64,000 nt of DNA from an uncultured Desulfatiglans sp. (GCA_900498135.1 LR026961.1:1353666-1417665); one strand, 5' to 3'. Positions 7,892 through 20,940 are shown, counted from the stretch's first letter. Translations and numbers: made by a program. Notes: a model not told the origin generated them from the letters alone.

Positions 7892-8836
7892 TTCAAGGGC
7901 AATCCGCACAAGTCTGTCCAGCAAATCGCTCAAATTCAATCCGGCTGCCCGGGCCGCTAAAGGAAAAAGACTTCTTTGGGTCATGCCTGGCAGGGTGTTT
8001 GTTTCGAGAACAAAGAAGTCATCTCCCTGCAGGATCATATCGGTCCGGCTCCACACGCCGCAGTGAAGCGCCCGATGTGCTGTTTTCGCCGCAAGACAAA
8101 GCCGTTCGGCTGTGCTGTCCGGAAGAGCGGCCGGACAGATTTCTGAGGCGCCGCCGGGTGAGTATTTTGCGGCATAGTCGAAAAATCCGGCACCGGACCT
8201 CGAGACGATCTCGATCAACGGCAGCGTCTCGAGCGATCGGCCTCCGATTACGCAGCACGTGATCTCGCGCCCGTCCAGGAAGACCTCCGCCATGATCTCC
8301 TCTCCATGCTCGAAGGCCAGCTCAATCCCCTTCAGGACTTCTTTTTCGTCTCGGCACAATGACATCCCGATGCTCGACCCTTCCTCGACGGGTTTCACAA
8401 CCAGGGGCAGCCCAAGCTTCTCGATAAGCTCCCCGACATGGACTGGTCTGTCTTTCGAGAGAACGCTGTATGGCGCAACTTTCAATCCCGCCCGGCAATA
8501 CACATCTTTGGAAATCTGTTTATTCATCGAAACGGCGCTGCCTAAAACGCCTGATCCCACCATGGGAATACCGAGGATCTCCACAAGCCCCTGCATGCAA
8601 CCGTCTTCTCCCCTCTTCCCGTGTAACACACTGAACACAACATCAAAATTATCGGGGCTCCCGACCAGGGTTCGCAAATTCCGAGCCGGGTCGATTCTTT
8701 CGACGGCATATTTATCCCTGTCAAACGCCTCATACACCGCATCACCGCTTGCCATCGACACTTCCCGCTCCCTTGACCAACCGCCAGCCAGTAAGGCCAC
8801 TCGAATCTTTTGCATATTCTTAGGCTTAGCCCCCAT
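7850..8836 (-). CDS. ddl: D-alanine--D-alanine ligase
   Basis: ATP-grasp enzyme making D-Ala-D-Ala for peptidoglycan, 328 residues. It has VALLAGGWSREREVS (first-substrate loop), KPVEEGSSIGMS (ATP loop), EVFLDGREITCCVIGG and the C-terminal NTLPGMTQRSLFPLAARAAG (metal ligands and oxyanion region). The usual HGxxGEDG is present as HGKRGEDGCMQG. The ATG at 8836 has AGAGGG 7 bases upstream; an internal ATG 21 bases later is possible. It overlaps the hypE 3' end convergently and is not in a mur/fts cluster here. Confidence 0.94.
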   Translation of the reverse strand: MGAKPKNMQKIRVALLAGGWSREREVSMASGDAVYEAFDRDKYAVERIDPARNLRTLVGSPDNFDVVFSVLHGKRGEDGCMQGLVEILGIPMVGSGVLGSAVSMNKQISKDVYCRAGLKVAPYSVLSKDRPVHVGELIEKLGLPLVVKPVEEGSSIGMSLCRDEKEVLKGIELAFEHGEEIMAEVFLDGREITCCVIGGRSLETLPLIEIVSRSGAGFFDYAAKYSPGGASEICPAALPDSTAERLCLAAKTAHRALHCGVWSRTDMILQGDDFFVLETNTLPGMTQRSLFPLAARAAGLNLSDLLDRLVRIALESADARELLAAQHR

Positions 8837-8944
8837 TCACACCCTCTGTGCTCCAGTCCACGAAATGGACCTCAAATAAAGAATAACCGCCTCTAGCCTG
8901 CAATCCGCATGCACCCGCCAATCGTCCTGCAATAACAAGTCTCA

Positions 8945-9115
8945 ATCCGGAAGTGATTTTCCGGTAGGACCCAGTTTCCAAGCCGGAAATGGTCTTTTTG
9001 GTCAATCTCGGCGTCAATCTGCACGTTTGCTTGTGCGGCGACCACCAGGTCACCTCCGTGCAAACGCTTGATTTCCTTTCTATTGGCCAAAAATCCTCAT
9101 TTCCGGCTTGGAAAT
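8945..9115 (+). repeat. Palindromic dispersed repeat family 1, copy A
   Basis: Core 8974-9115 runs from GTTTCCAAGCCGGAAATGG to CATTTCCGGCTTGGAAAT, so the ends are inverted repeats. Inside are GGTCAATCTCGGCGTCAATC, TGCACGTTTGCTTGTGCGG and, near the right end, TATTGGCCAAAAATCC. A left flank (8945-8973, ATCCGGAAGTGATTTTCCGGTAGGACCCA) is shared with copies C, D, E and J. It lies between the divergent ddl and dnaA-like genes. Confidence 0.85.
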
Positions 9116-10171
9116 TAACTACGACAGCCTTTCCGATATCGAGGCAGAAAGACCTGAAAGACCTTCTCCACCCCCCGGCATCCATCCTTGCGCGCTGGCA
9201 GATCCGTCAAGCCAGCCGGAATGATCAGACGCCGCTCACGTCCTGCCGCACAATCCTCCCGCCACGAGCAGCCTGCTCATCAGAGCCATCTCTCCCCTAT
9301 GGGCCCGTTTTCAAACGGGAAGAACACATTTTCCTCACTACCTTCGCATACTCGGCCCCGCCCCGCACGGGTCGGCTCCGCTTCAGTCCCTGCCAAGAAA
9401 ATCCATCGCTTCTGCATAGGCCAGGGTTAGCCCGGAACACAAGCAGAAGCGCGGGTCGACGCAACGATCGCAAAAAGGAACCTTTTCCGACGAATTTTGA
9501 ATATAACATTCCATACACAAAGTGCGGAAAAATTTTAGAATAACTTTCCATTTTCATTTCAACCTATTAATGAAAGGCCTGCTCGCCCCCGGTCCATGGA
9601 TGCCGCGTGTTCGACCCCCTTGCCTCCAAGGTCAGCACCACCAACCTCACCGCTACCGTCTTCATGACGGGGGAACCCTTCCTATCGGTCAAATCCTGCC
9701 CTCAAAAGGAGGCCCGCGTGTCTAGAGCCGACGTGAGCCAGGATTCTCTTTCAGCTTTTTGGAGACCAAGCACCCATTTTCCCAGATCCTTGGACATGCG
9801 TCCAGAATTGCGAACCGTAAAAAAAGAAATTCGAAGAAAAGCAAAGAAAACCAAAGAAAAATGAAGTTCTAAAATGTGAAAAATTGGATCAACAAACCTG
9901 AACAATACGCTAACGAATTGATTTTACATAATTATCACAAAACCAGATTTCCCCTTCTGAACCGGCCAGTTACCACGTTTGCCGGAAATTCTTCTATAGA
10001 AAAGGGAGGGTTACTTTTTGTTCAAAACAGTAGATATCATAAATCCTCTCCGGCTCCGACATCCTTTGACAGGCGGGCCGGTTTCTTCTAGAACTGTCCC
10101 CACGCTTTCGATTGTCATCGTTATCTCACCTCTTGAATATTCCAAAACATTTTACTTTCCGGGAGTAGCGC
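9116..10171. other. Long gene-free region upstream of the first dnaA-like gene
   Basis: About 1.05 kb without a convincing gene. The part from about 9480 to 10160 is markedly more AT-rich than the surroundings, with A-runs at 9820-9865. One near DnaA box, TGTGAAAAA (9875-9883), differs from TGTGNATAA at one base; there are no perfect boxes. Reading frames in 9188-9560 have no family features. It could be regulatory sequence for the dnaA-like gene or a remnant of an acquired segment. Confidence 0.4.
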
Positions 10172-11524
10172 ATGAAGTCCACTTGGGAGGAGGTCAAGAA
10201 TCTGCTCAAATCTGAACTTCCAAATAACCATTTTACCCTCTGGATCAATCCGCTTACTTGTTTGAACCACCATGCCACGCAACTGGTCCTTGGTTGCCCA
10301 AACAAGTTTTCCCGAAAATGGGTGAGCGAAAATTATCTTCCGCTCATACAGAAGAAGTTTCATGAAATCGGGGGAGCAATACCTGAGATCCAGCTTCGCG
10401 TGCAACCAGCCGGAACCTGCTCAACTCCCGGAAAAACCGAAGACGAACCCCTGCAACTCCCATTGCCAGCTATCGGGCTTCCCACCGGTCCAAAGCCACT
10501 CAATCGTCTGGGTGATTTTACCTTTGATTCTTTCGTAGTCGGTCCCTGTAACGAGTTTGCTTACTCCGCTTCGAAAGCCATGTCCTTGAACGAGCGCTGG
10601 GATTACCACTCCCTTCTGATGCTGGCTAATACCGGCCTGGGTAAAACGCACCTCGCCAAGGCGGTCGGATGTCAGCTCCTCCGAGGGAATCCGGGTCTGC
10701 GCGTCAACTATGTCACTGCCGAAGACTTCACGAACGAGATGGTTGTGGCATTGAAAAACAATCAGATCGATCAATTCAAACAGAAATATCGCCGCAGCTG
10801 TGATGTTTTACTGCTCGAAGAGATTCATTTTCTTGGTGGAAAGGAGAAAACTCAGGCGGAATTGGGTCACACCTTGGATGCTCTTGCAAACGACAAAAAG
10901 AAAATCATCTTCACCAGCGCCATGCCCCCTAAAGATATCCCCAGCATGTCGAAAGAGCTGTCCTCGCGCCTGACCTCAGGGCTTGTCACGACCATCGGAC
11001 GCCCCGATTTCGAAACGCGCACAAGAATTCTCACCAGAAAAGCCGACCAACATCGCCTCAACCTTGACAGAGAAATCATAAATATGTTGGCAGATGCGTT
11101 GAAAAGGGACATACGGCAGATGGAAAGCGCCCTTAAGTGTATTAGGGCAAGATCAGAATTGCTCAATGTCAAGATTGACCGGCAACTTGTTCGCGATATT
11201 CTTTCATCACTGGTTACAATAAACCGATCCTTGACTTCTCAAGATATAGAACAGATGGTATGTCAGTATTATAAAATAGACTCTGAAATGTTGCAGTCTA
11301 AATCGCGGAAAAAGGTTTTTGCATTTCCACGAAATGTTTATGCGTATCTCTGTAGGAAATTTACTGATGAAACCCTTGAATGTATTTCAAAACGGATCAA
11401 CCGCAGCCACTCCACAGTCCTTTACGCTTCGGAGCTGATAGAGAAAAAAATGAAAACCGATAACGCCATTCGAAAGCAGATTGGCTTTATCAGCGAAAGA
11501 CTCGAAGAGCTTATTAAATCGTGA
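10172..11524 (+). CDS. DnaA-like replication initiator paralogue (first copy)
   Basis: A 450-residue DnaA-type AAA+ protein with domain I (about 1-78), a short linker, ATPase domains (about 112-345) and a DNA-binding domain IV (about 355-450) with an RxHSTV box (RSHSTV, 411-416). The Walker A reads ANTGLGKTH (152-160), close to the DnaA form but with Ala for the first Gly. Walker B is VLLLEEIHFL, with Glu-Glu replacing the usual Asp-Asp. The box VII/arginine-finger region is ELSSRLTSGL, not the usual RLRSRFEWGL. A sensor II Arg is kept (RDIRQMESAL). GGGAG precedes the ATG. The 3' half is AT-rich. Its stop overlaps the start of a small membrane protein gene (GTGA). It is outside the conserved dnaA-dnaN-gyrB order, so it is probably a specialised second DnaA and not the main initiator. 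Confidence 0.82.
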   Translation: MKSTWEEVKNLLKSELPNNHFTLWINPLTCLNHHATQLVLGCPNKFSRKWVSENYLPLIQKKFHEIGGAIPEIQLRVQPAGTCSTPGKTEDEPLQLPLPAIGLPTGPKPLNRLGDFTFDSFVVGPCNEFAYSASKAMSLNERWDYHSLLMLANTGLGKTHLAKAVGCQLLRGNPGLRVNYVTAEDFTNEMVVALKNNQIDQFKQKYRRSCDVLLLEEIHFLGGKEKTQAELGHTLDALANDKKKIIFTSAMPPKDIPSMSKELSSRLTSGLVTTIGRPDFETRTRILTRKADQHRLNLDREIINMLADALKRDIRQMESALKCIRARSELLNVKIDRQLVRDILSSLVTINRSLTSQDIEQMVCQYYKIDSEMLQSKSRKKVFAFPRNVYAYLCRKFTDETLECISKRINRSHSTVLYASELIEKKMKTDNAIRKQIGFISERLEELIKS

Positions 11525-11802
11525 ACCGTTCAGCCGTTATTAAATATTCCTTGGCGCTCCTCACAGGTGCATTGTCTTTTGCTTTGCTGTACCTACTTAC
11601 CCTATCTGTTATCTCCATTTGGTATGGCATCGTACAAATAAATCGATCGGGATACTGGCTGCCAATAGTTGCCGGAATAGTGGGTATATTCATCTTTACA
11701 GCACTGTTGTCCGCCCTTTTCTTCCGTTTCATCAATAAGTTTCGCACATCACGGGCCGCTTCGCCCTTTTCTTCCGATCCGTTTTCTACCGAGCGGAATT
11801 GA
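11521..11802 (+). CDS. Small two-helix membrane protein coupled to dnaA paralogue
   Basis: A 93-residue protein with two clear hydrophobic segments, about residues 8-38 and 45-70, joined by a short polar loop (VQINRSGYW), then a Ser/Phe-rich polar tail. The GTG start overlaps the stop of the DnaA-like gene in a GTGA arrangement, so translation is probably coupled. I do not recognise a family. A role tethering or regulating the DnaA paralogue at the membrane is conceivable from the gene arrangement alone. Coding status rests on the overlap and the well-formed membrane helices. Confidence 0.6.
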   Translation: MNRSAVIKYSLALLTGALSFALLYLLTLSVISIWYGIVQINRSGYWLPIVAGIVGIFIFTALLSALFFRFINKFRTSRAASPFSSDPFSTERN

Positions 11803-11808
11803 TCACCC

Positions 11809-11991
11809 TTAAATGAATTCTTCTTCGTAAAACTTTCTTAAAGACTCTTCATCTTTAGGAGATAAATTAAATCTCATGGACGCCTCCTGGATCAACTTGG
11901 CCAAAGATCTCCCAGGTTCGGTCTTGAGAACTTCCGAAATCCATTTCACTGCTTGCCTTACATCTTCCCCTTTCAATTGAATGGTAGACAT
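11809..11991 (-). CDS. Small conserved-looking hypothetical protein
   Basis: A 60-residue, helix-rich acidic/basic protein beginning MSTIQLKGEDVRQAVKWIS and ending in an acidic FYEEEFI. The ATG at 11991 is chosen because GGGGGG stands 6 bases upstream; an ATG seven codons earlier lacks a site. It could be the last gene of the leftward gpsA-birA group. I do not recognise a family and see no membrane segment or metal motif. It ends 7 bases from the convergent membrane-protein gene. Confidence 0.55.
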   Translation of the reverse strand: MSTIQLKGEDVRQAVKWISEVLKTEPGRSLAKLIQEASMRFNLSPKDEESLRKFYEEEFI

Positions 11992-12021
11992 GTTCTTCCC
12001 CCCGATATCCAATAAAAATGT

Positions 12022-12147
12022 TTAGAGACTGGCGATATCTTCGAAATCTGCCTTTTTTGCGGACGAGCTTAACGCGTCCCTGATCCCATAGCACTCAAGA
12101 TTTACAGCAACAGGGACAAATAAGCGTCTTTTCGGGCAAGGATCCAT
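12022..12147 (-). CDS. Possible 41-residue protein directly after birA
   Basis: An open frame of 41 codons starts at the ATG that touches the birA stop (TAA-ATG) and ends at TAA. The product begins MDPCPKRRLFVPVAVNLEC and has no recognisable domain. Re-initiation after birA would be easy. Length and lack of homology knowledge keep this doubtful; it may be untranslated spacer. Confidence 0.25.
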   Translation of the reverse strand: MDPCPKRRLFVPVAVNLECYGIRDALSSSAKKADFEDIASL

Positions 12148-12966
12148 TTACATTCGTAAGGATACATCTCCAGCAAAAACAGGCTCTTCTGTTCCATTTG
12201 AACGCTGAATCAACAGAGCCCCATCTTTTCTCAAGCCTGTAACAGTGCATTCGAACTCAACGCCATCCCCAATTACAAGCACCCGCTTACCCAAAAGGAT
12301 GAAGCGGCTAAGCCAGGCCTCTTCTATAGGGCGCCGCTTTCCACATTCCAGAAACGAAAATTGACGTTCGAATCCCTGCAGAATCTCTCCAAGCAGATCT
12401 TCACGCTTTATACATTCGCGCACTTCGCGGCTGACACTGGTCACCGGGTAGGGCATTTCTTTGTCCTTCTGCGGATTCCAGTTCACATTGAGGCCGAGCC
12501 CCGAAACGATGTACCGTGTCAAACTTCCGTCAAAGCGCGCCTCGGTGAGAATCCCGCCGACCTTCTTGCCCTCGAGGAAGATATCGTTGGGCCATTTGAT
12601 CATGCCCGCCAAACCCGACACTGTCTCGAGGGCATAGCACACCGCCAATCCCAAACAGGCAGTAACCCAAAACAGATCCTCTGCGCGAAAAGAGCTTCTG
12701 AGAAGAAGCGAAAAAATGAGGTTCTCGCACTTCGCCGCCTCCCAAACCCGGCCCCTCCGGCCGCGCCCCTCAGTCTGATATTCCGCCCAGACCAAGGTTC
12801 CATGGGGGGCATTCTCCTCTCCCATTTGCTTGGCCACCGCCTGTGTCGACGGCACGCTCTCAAGCCAATGAAATTGTTTGTACAGGTTCGAGCGGCGAAG
12901 CTTTTCAAGCACCGCTCCGGCATCCAGCAGACTTTCAGATCCGATCTGGTTTTCCTGCACCTTCAA
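12148..12966 (-). CDS. birA: Biotin--[acetyl-CoA-carboxylase] ligase BirA (no repressor domain)
   Basis: Attaches biotin to carboxylase carrier domains through biotinyl-AMP. The 272-residue protein shows STQAVAKQM, the adenylate loop TEGRGRRGRVWEA, KWPNDIFLEGKKVGGILTEA and a C-terminal SH3-like domain. It lacks the N-terminal helix-turn-helix of E. coli BirA; about 30 unmatched residues precede the catalytic domain, so transcriptional repression is not expected. The start overlaps the gpsA stop by 4 bases. bioB is in the same window (49.7 kb). Confidence 0.93.
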   Translation of the reverse strand: MKVQENQIGSESLLDAGAVLEKLRRSNLYKQFHWLESVPSTQAVAKQMGEENAPHGTLVWAEYQTEGRGRRGRVWEAAKCENLIFSLLLRSSFRAEDLFWVTACLGLAVCYALETVSGLAGMIKWPNDIFLEGKKVGGILTEARFDGSLTRYIVSGLGLNVNWNPQKDKEMPYPVTSVSREVRECIKREDLLGEILQGFERQFSFLECGKRRPIEEAWLSRFILLGKRVLVIGDGVEFECTVTGLRKDGALLIQRSNGTEEPVFAGDVSLRM

Positions 12967-13979
12967 TGCTCGAGCTCCACCTTGAGCTGCCGACTCATCA
13001 GCTCACGTACAGCCGAGTGCGGATCCTTGTCCTCGTAAAGGATCTCGTAGACCTGAGCCGTAATCGGCATTTCCACGTTCATTTTTTCCGCAAGAGTATG
13101 CGCCGAACGCGCGGTCTTGACTCCCTCCGCCACCATCTGCATCCCAGCAGTGATCTCTGCGATCTTCCGCCCGTGCCCTATTTCCAGCCCAACTGTCCGG
13201 TTTCTGCTTAAATCCCCGGTGCACGTCAACACCAGATCACCAATCCCGGCAAGGCCTGCAAAGGTATGGGGATTCGCGCCCAGTCTGACTCCCAGCCTTG
13301 TCATCTCAGCCAAGCCCCGGGTGATCAACGCCGCTCTGGCATTATGACCGAAATGCAATCCGTCGGCCGCACCGGCCGCTATTGCAATGACGTTCTTGAG
13401 GGCCCCTCCCAGTTGCACGCCGATGAGGTCGGCCGTGCCATAAACGCGCAACCATTCTGTATTGAAGAGAGACTGCAGTTTTTGTGCGCAATCCAATTGA
13501 CGGGCGCCGATCGTAACCGCTGTCGGCAAGTGGCGTGCCACCTCTTTCGCAAAACTTGGACCTGCGAGACAAGCGAATCGATCCCGCCATTCTGCTCCCA
13601 ACACCTCTTCGGCGACCTCGGACATCAGCATCTGGGTCTCGTTCTCGATTCCCTTCGTGGCGGCGATCAATATCGCATCAGAGGCGAGATGCTCCTTCAG
13701 CCGGTAGAGGACTTCCCGAAAAACGTGGGAAGGAACCACAAGAAGCACAATCTTCATATCTCTCACCGATTCCGCCAGGGAACGAACCGGCTCGAGCCGT
13801 TCCGACAACGTGATATCGGGTAAAAAAACGCGATTGACACGATCGACACGGATGTGCTGACAGACCTCCTCTTCCCTCACCCACAACTTTACATCCAATC
13901 CCTTTTCCGCCAACAAGTTCGCGAGCGCCGTTCCCCAGCTTCCAGCACCAATCACAGCAACTTTGGAGATATTAGACAT
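12963..13979 (-). CDS. gpsA: Glycerol-3-phosphate dehydrogenase [NAD(P)+]
   Basis: Reduces dihydroxyacetone phosphate to glycerol 3-phosphate for phospholipid synthesis, the substrate used by PlsY elsewhere in this window. The 338-residue protein has the Rossmann loop VIGAGSWGTALANLLAEKG, ATKGIE, the catalytic-domain LAGPSFAKEVA, LGGALKNVIAIAAG with the active-site Lys, and GIGDLVLTCTG. A strong GGGAGGGG lies before the ATG. Downstream birA overlaps it by 4 bases. Confidence 0.95.
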   Translation of the reverse strand: MSNISKVAVIGAGSWGTALANLLAEKGLDVKLWVREEEVCQHIRVDRVNRVFLPDITLSERLEPVRSLAESVRDMKIVLLVVPSHVFREVLYRLKEHLASDAILIAATKGIENETQMLMSEVAEEVLGAEWRDRFACLAGPSFAKEVARHLPTAVTIGARQLDCAQKLQSLFNTEWLRVYGTADLIGVQLGGALKNVIAIAAGAADGLHFGHNARAALITRGLAEMTRLGVRLGANPHTFAGLAGIGDLVLTCTGDLSRNRTVGLEIGHGRKIAEITAGMQMVAEGVKTARSAHTLAEKMNVEMPITAQVYEILYEDKDPHSAVRELMSRQLKVELEH

Positions 13980-14042
13980 CCCGGCAAGCCCCTCCCATTC
14001 TTCATTTCAAGCAGCTAAAAAAGCCGTTAGACAATCCATCTA

Positions 14043-14224
14043 GCTTCCATCCGGAAATGGTCTTTTGGGCCAATCTCGGCCTCGTTCCTCACCTTTGCCC
14101 TCGAGATCCTCGCACCAGGACCTTTTACTTTCCAGGCCATACGCCAAAACGGCTACCCGCCCGACAGCGATGGGACTGCGCACCCGAAGGGTGTGAAGAA
14201 AAATCCTCACTTCCGGATGGAAAC
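14043..14224 (+). repeat. Composite repeat, copy B
   Basis: Ends match family 1 (CTTCCATCCGGAAATGGTC at the left; AAATCCTCACTTCCGGATGG at the right), and the first 38 bases follow it through GGCCAATCTCGGC. The middle is different and includes the family 2 hairpin sequence CGCACCCGAAGGGTGTGAAG (14179-14198). It lies between gpsA and gyrA on the leftward strand and ends next to the gyrA stop. Confidence 0.7.
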
Positions 14225-14226
14225 TG

Positions 14227-16647
14227 TTAATCCTCCATTACCTTGGCAACCCCTGCAACCTTCTCATCCTCAGCCAAATCAATAAGCTTGACACCTTGGG
14301 TATTCCTACCGATAGTCGAAATGTCAGCGACGCGGAGCCGAATGATTTTTCCTTGTACTGTCATAAGCATCAACTGGTCCTGATCGCTCACCTGATAGGC
14401 AAAGACCACTAACCCGTTTCTTTCTGTGGTCTTAATGGTCAAAATACCTTTGCCACCTCGGTTCTGACGACGGTATTCCTCTGTTCTCGTTCTCTTCCCG
14501 TACCCATTTTCTGTCACGGTCAAGATCGTTGCGCCTTCGTCCAGAGCATCCATCCCGACCACTCGATCTTCGGGATCCATGCGGATGCCCGTGACCCCGG
14601 CGGCAATCCGCCCCATCGGCCGCAGCTCCTCCTCCGAGAAGCGGATCGATTTCCCGAACTGGGTGGTCAAAAAGATATCCTGATTTCCAGTCGTCAAACG
14701 CACACCGATCAGCTCATCCTCCTCCCTGATCTTCAATCCAACAATACCGCCTGTCCGCGGCCGGCTGTAGGCCGTCAAATCGGTCTTCTTCACAAACCCC
14801 TGGCGCGTCGCCATTACCACATATTTTCCCTGTTCAAAATCCCGGACGGGCAGGATCGTAGCCACTTTTTCATCTTTTTGCAGATCCAGCAGATTGACAA
14901 TCGCCTTTCCCTGAGAAGCCCGGCCTGCCTCGGGAATCTCGTGTACCTTCCGCCAGTACACACGCGCCTTATTTGTAAAAAACAGAAGATAGTCGTGCGA
15001 GGAAGCGACAAAAAGGAGTTCGACAAAATCTTCGGCCTTCGTCTTGACCCCTGTCATGCCTTTTCCACCACGTTTCTGAGCCCGGTACAAGCTGGCGGGG
15101 CTTCTCTTTACGTACCCCGTGTGGCTGATCGTGACCACCATCTCTTCATCAGCGATCAGATCTTCAATATCCAGATCCTCGACATCTTCGAGGATCTCCG
15201 TCCTGCGTCTGTCACCATGCCTGGCCCGAATCCCTTCCAGCTCTTCCTTGATGATCTCGCGCACCAGTTGCTCATTGCCCAATATCGCCCTGAATCGTTC
15301 GATGTTCTTGATAAGCTCTTCGTATTCATGGTTGATTTTTTCACGCTCGAGCCCCGTCAACCGTTGCAGCCGCATATCCAGAATAGCCTGCGCCTGTCTT
15401 TCCGAAAGTTCCAATTCCCCCATCAAACGTTCCTTCGCTTCCTTTGGATCCGACGCAGATCGAATCATTTCGATCACCTGATCCAAGAAATCCAGTGCTT
15501 TTCTGAGACCTTCCAGGATGTGCGCGCGCTCCTCCGCTTTGCGAAGATCGAAAATCGTGCGTCGAATGATGATCTCTCTGCGAAACGCGATAAAATATTC
15601 CAGCACTTTCTTTAAAGTGAGCACTTCGGGCTGGCCGTTGACAATGGCTAACATAATGATCCCGAGCGATACCTCCATTTGGGTAAACTTATAGAGCCGG
15701 TTGAGCACGACCATAGGATTACCGTCCTTTTTCACCTCTATGACTACCCGCATGCCTTCCCGGTCCGATTCGTCACGGATCTCAGAGATGCCTTCAACTT
15801 TTCGCTCTTTCACAAGTTCAGCCATCTTCTCGAGCAACTTTCCCTTATTGACCTGATACGGAATCTCCGAGATGATGATCTTCTCTCGGCCGTTTCCTGC
15901 CTGTTCGATAAAGGCCCGCGCGCGGATTCGAATGATCCCGCGTCCTGTCCCATAAGCCTCCAGGATGCCGGCACGCCCAAGAATGAACGCCCCCGTCGGA
16001 AAGTCAGGTCCGGGGAGCCATCGCATGAGATCCCTCACTTCCATGTCCGGATGATCGATCAATTTTACCAGGGCTTCGCATACCTCGGAAAGGTTGTGAG
16101 GAGGGATATTGGTCGCCATCCCCACGGCAATGCCTGAAGACCCGTTCACTAGGAGGTTGGGTACCGTGGTCGGCAAAACAACAGGCTCCAGCAACGAGCC
16201 ATCATAGTTTTCCGTAAAATCAACCGTTTCCTTATCAATATCGGAAAGAAATTCTTGGGCGAGCTGGGTCATTCTCACTTCGGTATAACGCATCGCAGCA
16301 GCCGGATCACCATCTACCGAACCAAAATTACCCTGTCCATCGACCAATACGTACCGCATTGAAAATGTCTGCGCCATGCGAACGATCGTATCATAAACAG
16401 CAGCATCACCGTGAGGATGATATTTACCGATTACATCTCCTACTACACGAGCGGATTTTTTAAATGCTCTATTGAAATAATTTTTCAATTCGTGCATGCT
16501 GTAAAGAACACGGCGATGAACAGGCTTCAAACCATCACGGATATCCGGTAAGGCTCTCCCAACAATAACGCTCATTGAATATTCAAGATATGAGCGCTTC
16601 ATTTCTTCTTCGATATTTACAGCACCGATATTAACATCAAGATCCAT
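14227..16647 (-). CDS. gyrA: DNA gyrase subunit A
   Basis: Breakage-reunion subunit of gyrase, 806 residues. The catalytic Tyr is Y121 (AAAMRYTEV). The quinolone region reads [13 protein letters not shown], so the residue matching E. coli Ser83 is Ala82 and Asp87 is kept as Asp86. The DNA-wrapping GyrA box appears as QKRGGKG (canonical QRRGGKG), and six beta-pinwheel repeats follow. AAGGTAAG stands before the ATG. It follows gyrB after 304 bases, most of which is a dispersed repeat. Confidence 0.97.
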   Translation of the reverse strand: MDLDVNIGAVNIEEEMKRSYLEYSMSVIVGRALPDIRDGLKPVHRRVLYSMHELKNYFNRAFKKSARVVGDVIGKYHPHGDAAVYDTIVRMAQTFSMRYVLVDGQGNFGSVDGDPAAAMRYTEVRMTQLAQEFLSDIDKETVDFTENYDGSLLEPVVLPTTVPNLLVNGSSGIAVGMATNIPPHNLSEVCEALVKLIDHPDMEVRDLMRWLPGPDFPTGAFILGRAGILEAYGTGRGIIRIRARAFIEQAGNGREKIIISEIPYQVNKGKLLEKMAELVKERKVEGISEIRDESDREGMRVVIEVKKDGNPMVVLNRLYKFTQMEVSLGIIMLAIVNGQPEVLTLKKVLEYFIAFRREIIIRRTIFDLRKAEERAHILEGLRKALDFLDQVIEMIRSASDPKEAKERLMGELELSERQAQAILDMRLQRLTGLEREKINHEYEELIKNIERFRAILGNEQLVREIIKEELEGIRARHGDRRRTEILEDVEDLDIEDLIADEEMVVTISHTGYVKRSPASLYRAQKRGGKGMTGVKTKAEDFVELLFVASSHDYLLFFTNKARVYWRKVHEIPEAGRASQGKAIVNLLDLQKDEKVATILPVRDFEQGKYVVMATRQGFVKKTDLTAYSRPRTGGIVGLKIREEDELIGVRLTTGNQDIFLTTQFGKSIRFSEEELRPMGRIAAGVTGIRMDPEDRVVGMDALDEGATILTVTENGYGKRTRTEEYRRQNRGGKGILTIKTTERNGLVVFAYQVSDQDQLMLMTVQGKIIRLRVADISTIGRNTQGVKLIDLAEDEKVAGVAKVMED

Positions 16648-16776
16648 ATCTTACCTTATAGCTAAATTTTGAAAAGAAAACCTATCTTCAAGAGAAAAGA
16701 ATGCTGGACGCTCTAAAGAAACGTGCGGATAACCCCTGAGACGGCTTGAAAACTGCTCTTCCAGATGATCTAGATA

Positions 16777-16951
16777 GTTTCCATCCGGAAATGATTTCGC
16801 GGTAGGACTAAGTTTCCAATCCGGAAATGAGGATTTTTGGCCAATATCAAGGAAATCAAGCGTTTGCCCGGAGGCGACCTGCAGGTCGCCGCACAAGCAA
16901 ACGTGCAGATTGACGCCGAGATTGGCCAAAAAGACCATTTCCGGATGGAAA

Positions 16952-16952
<1 letters not shown>
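16777..16952 (-). repeat. Palindromic dispersed repeat family 1, copy C
   Basis: Inverted relative to copies A and E. The core 16812-16952 starts GTTTCCAATCCGGAAATGAG and ends CCATTTCCGGATGGAAAC, with a perfect central palindrome GGCGACCTGCAGGTCGCC. The flank 16777-16811 (GTTTCCATCCGG...GGTAGGACTAA) is the same extension seen in copies A and J. It sits between gyrB and gyrA, and the gyrB TAG overlaps its right end by one base. Confidence 0.88.
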
Positions 16953-20460
<3,508 letters not shown>

Positions 20461-20940
20461 GCCTTTCCCTCCGGTCGCTCTTTCTGTCGGTATTCTGGTT
20501 ATTATGAATTTATATATTTACAATCTATAAAGATAAATACAAAAAGTTAAATTGTTGAAAAATGATATAAAGCTTCGATATTCCACAAGATATATGCTGA
20601 CCATGTTTTTTGTGTCTCAGAACATTCTCGACAAAAACGCTGTCGGTTTCAAAAAGGGGGAGCAGTTATGAAGGGTTTTGCCATTCATACTGAAAGAATG
20701 TCTCCAAATTTTTCACTTCCTTGATTTCCATCGGGAGAAAAGGGGCCAGCACGGCAAAGGTTTCAGTCCTGAAATGCGTATTTTTCCGCATACTTTGAAA
20801 TAAAGCGTTTGAGCTGAGGAAAGGTGTGGAATGCCTATCAAGAGGTGTGAGGATTGACATCGAGATTGGCAAAAATGCCCTTTCTTCCCTGGATGTAGTT
20901 CACTATGCATTTGTTCCATTGAACCCGGCTTGCTGGGTTT
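20461..20940. other. Candidate origin region between dnaA and dnaN
   Basis: 480 bases without a gene. The stretch 20500-20600 is nearly all A and T (for example TTTATATATTTACAATCTAT) and would suit a DNA-unwinding element. The right half carries a decayed copy of the dispersed repeat. I found no perfect TTATNCACA box on either strand; TATTCCACA (20580-20588) differs at two positions. Origin function is inferred from dnaA, dnaN and gyrase gene context, parS nearby and the orientation switch close by. Confidence 0.45.
20723..20896 (-). repeat. Decayed copy of dispersed repeat family 1 (copy K)
   Basis: GTTTCAGTCCTGAAATGCG (from 20760), TTTGAAATAAAGCGTTTGAG, then GGATTGACATCGAGATTGGC and AAAAATGCCC follow copy C in the same order with many substitutions; the flank from 20723 (TTTCCATCGGGAGAAAAGG) also matches. 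It is older than copies C, D and E and lies inside the dnaA-dnaN gap. Confidence 0.6.

Noticed and set aside
9875..9883. A DnaA box (one mismatch) upstream of the first dnaA-like gene
   Set aside because: Only one such near-match was seen in an AT-rich kilobase, which is not more than chance.
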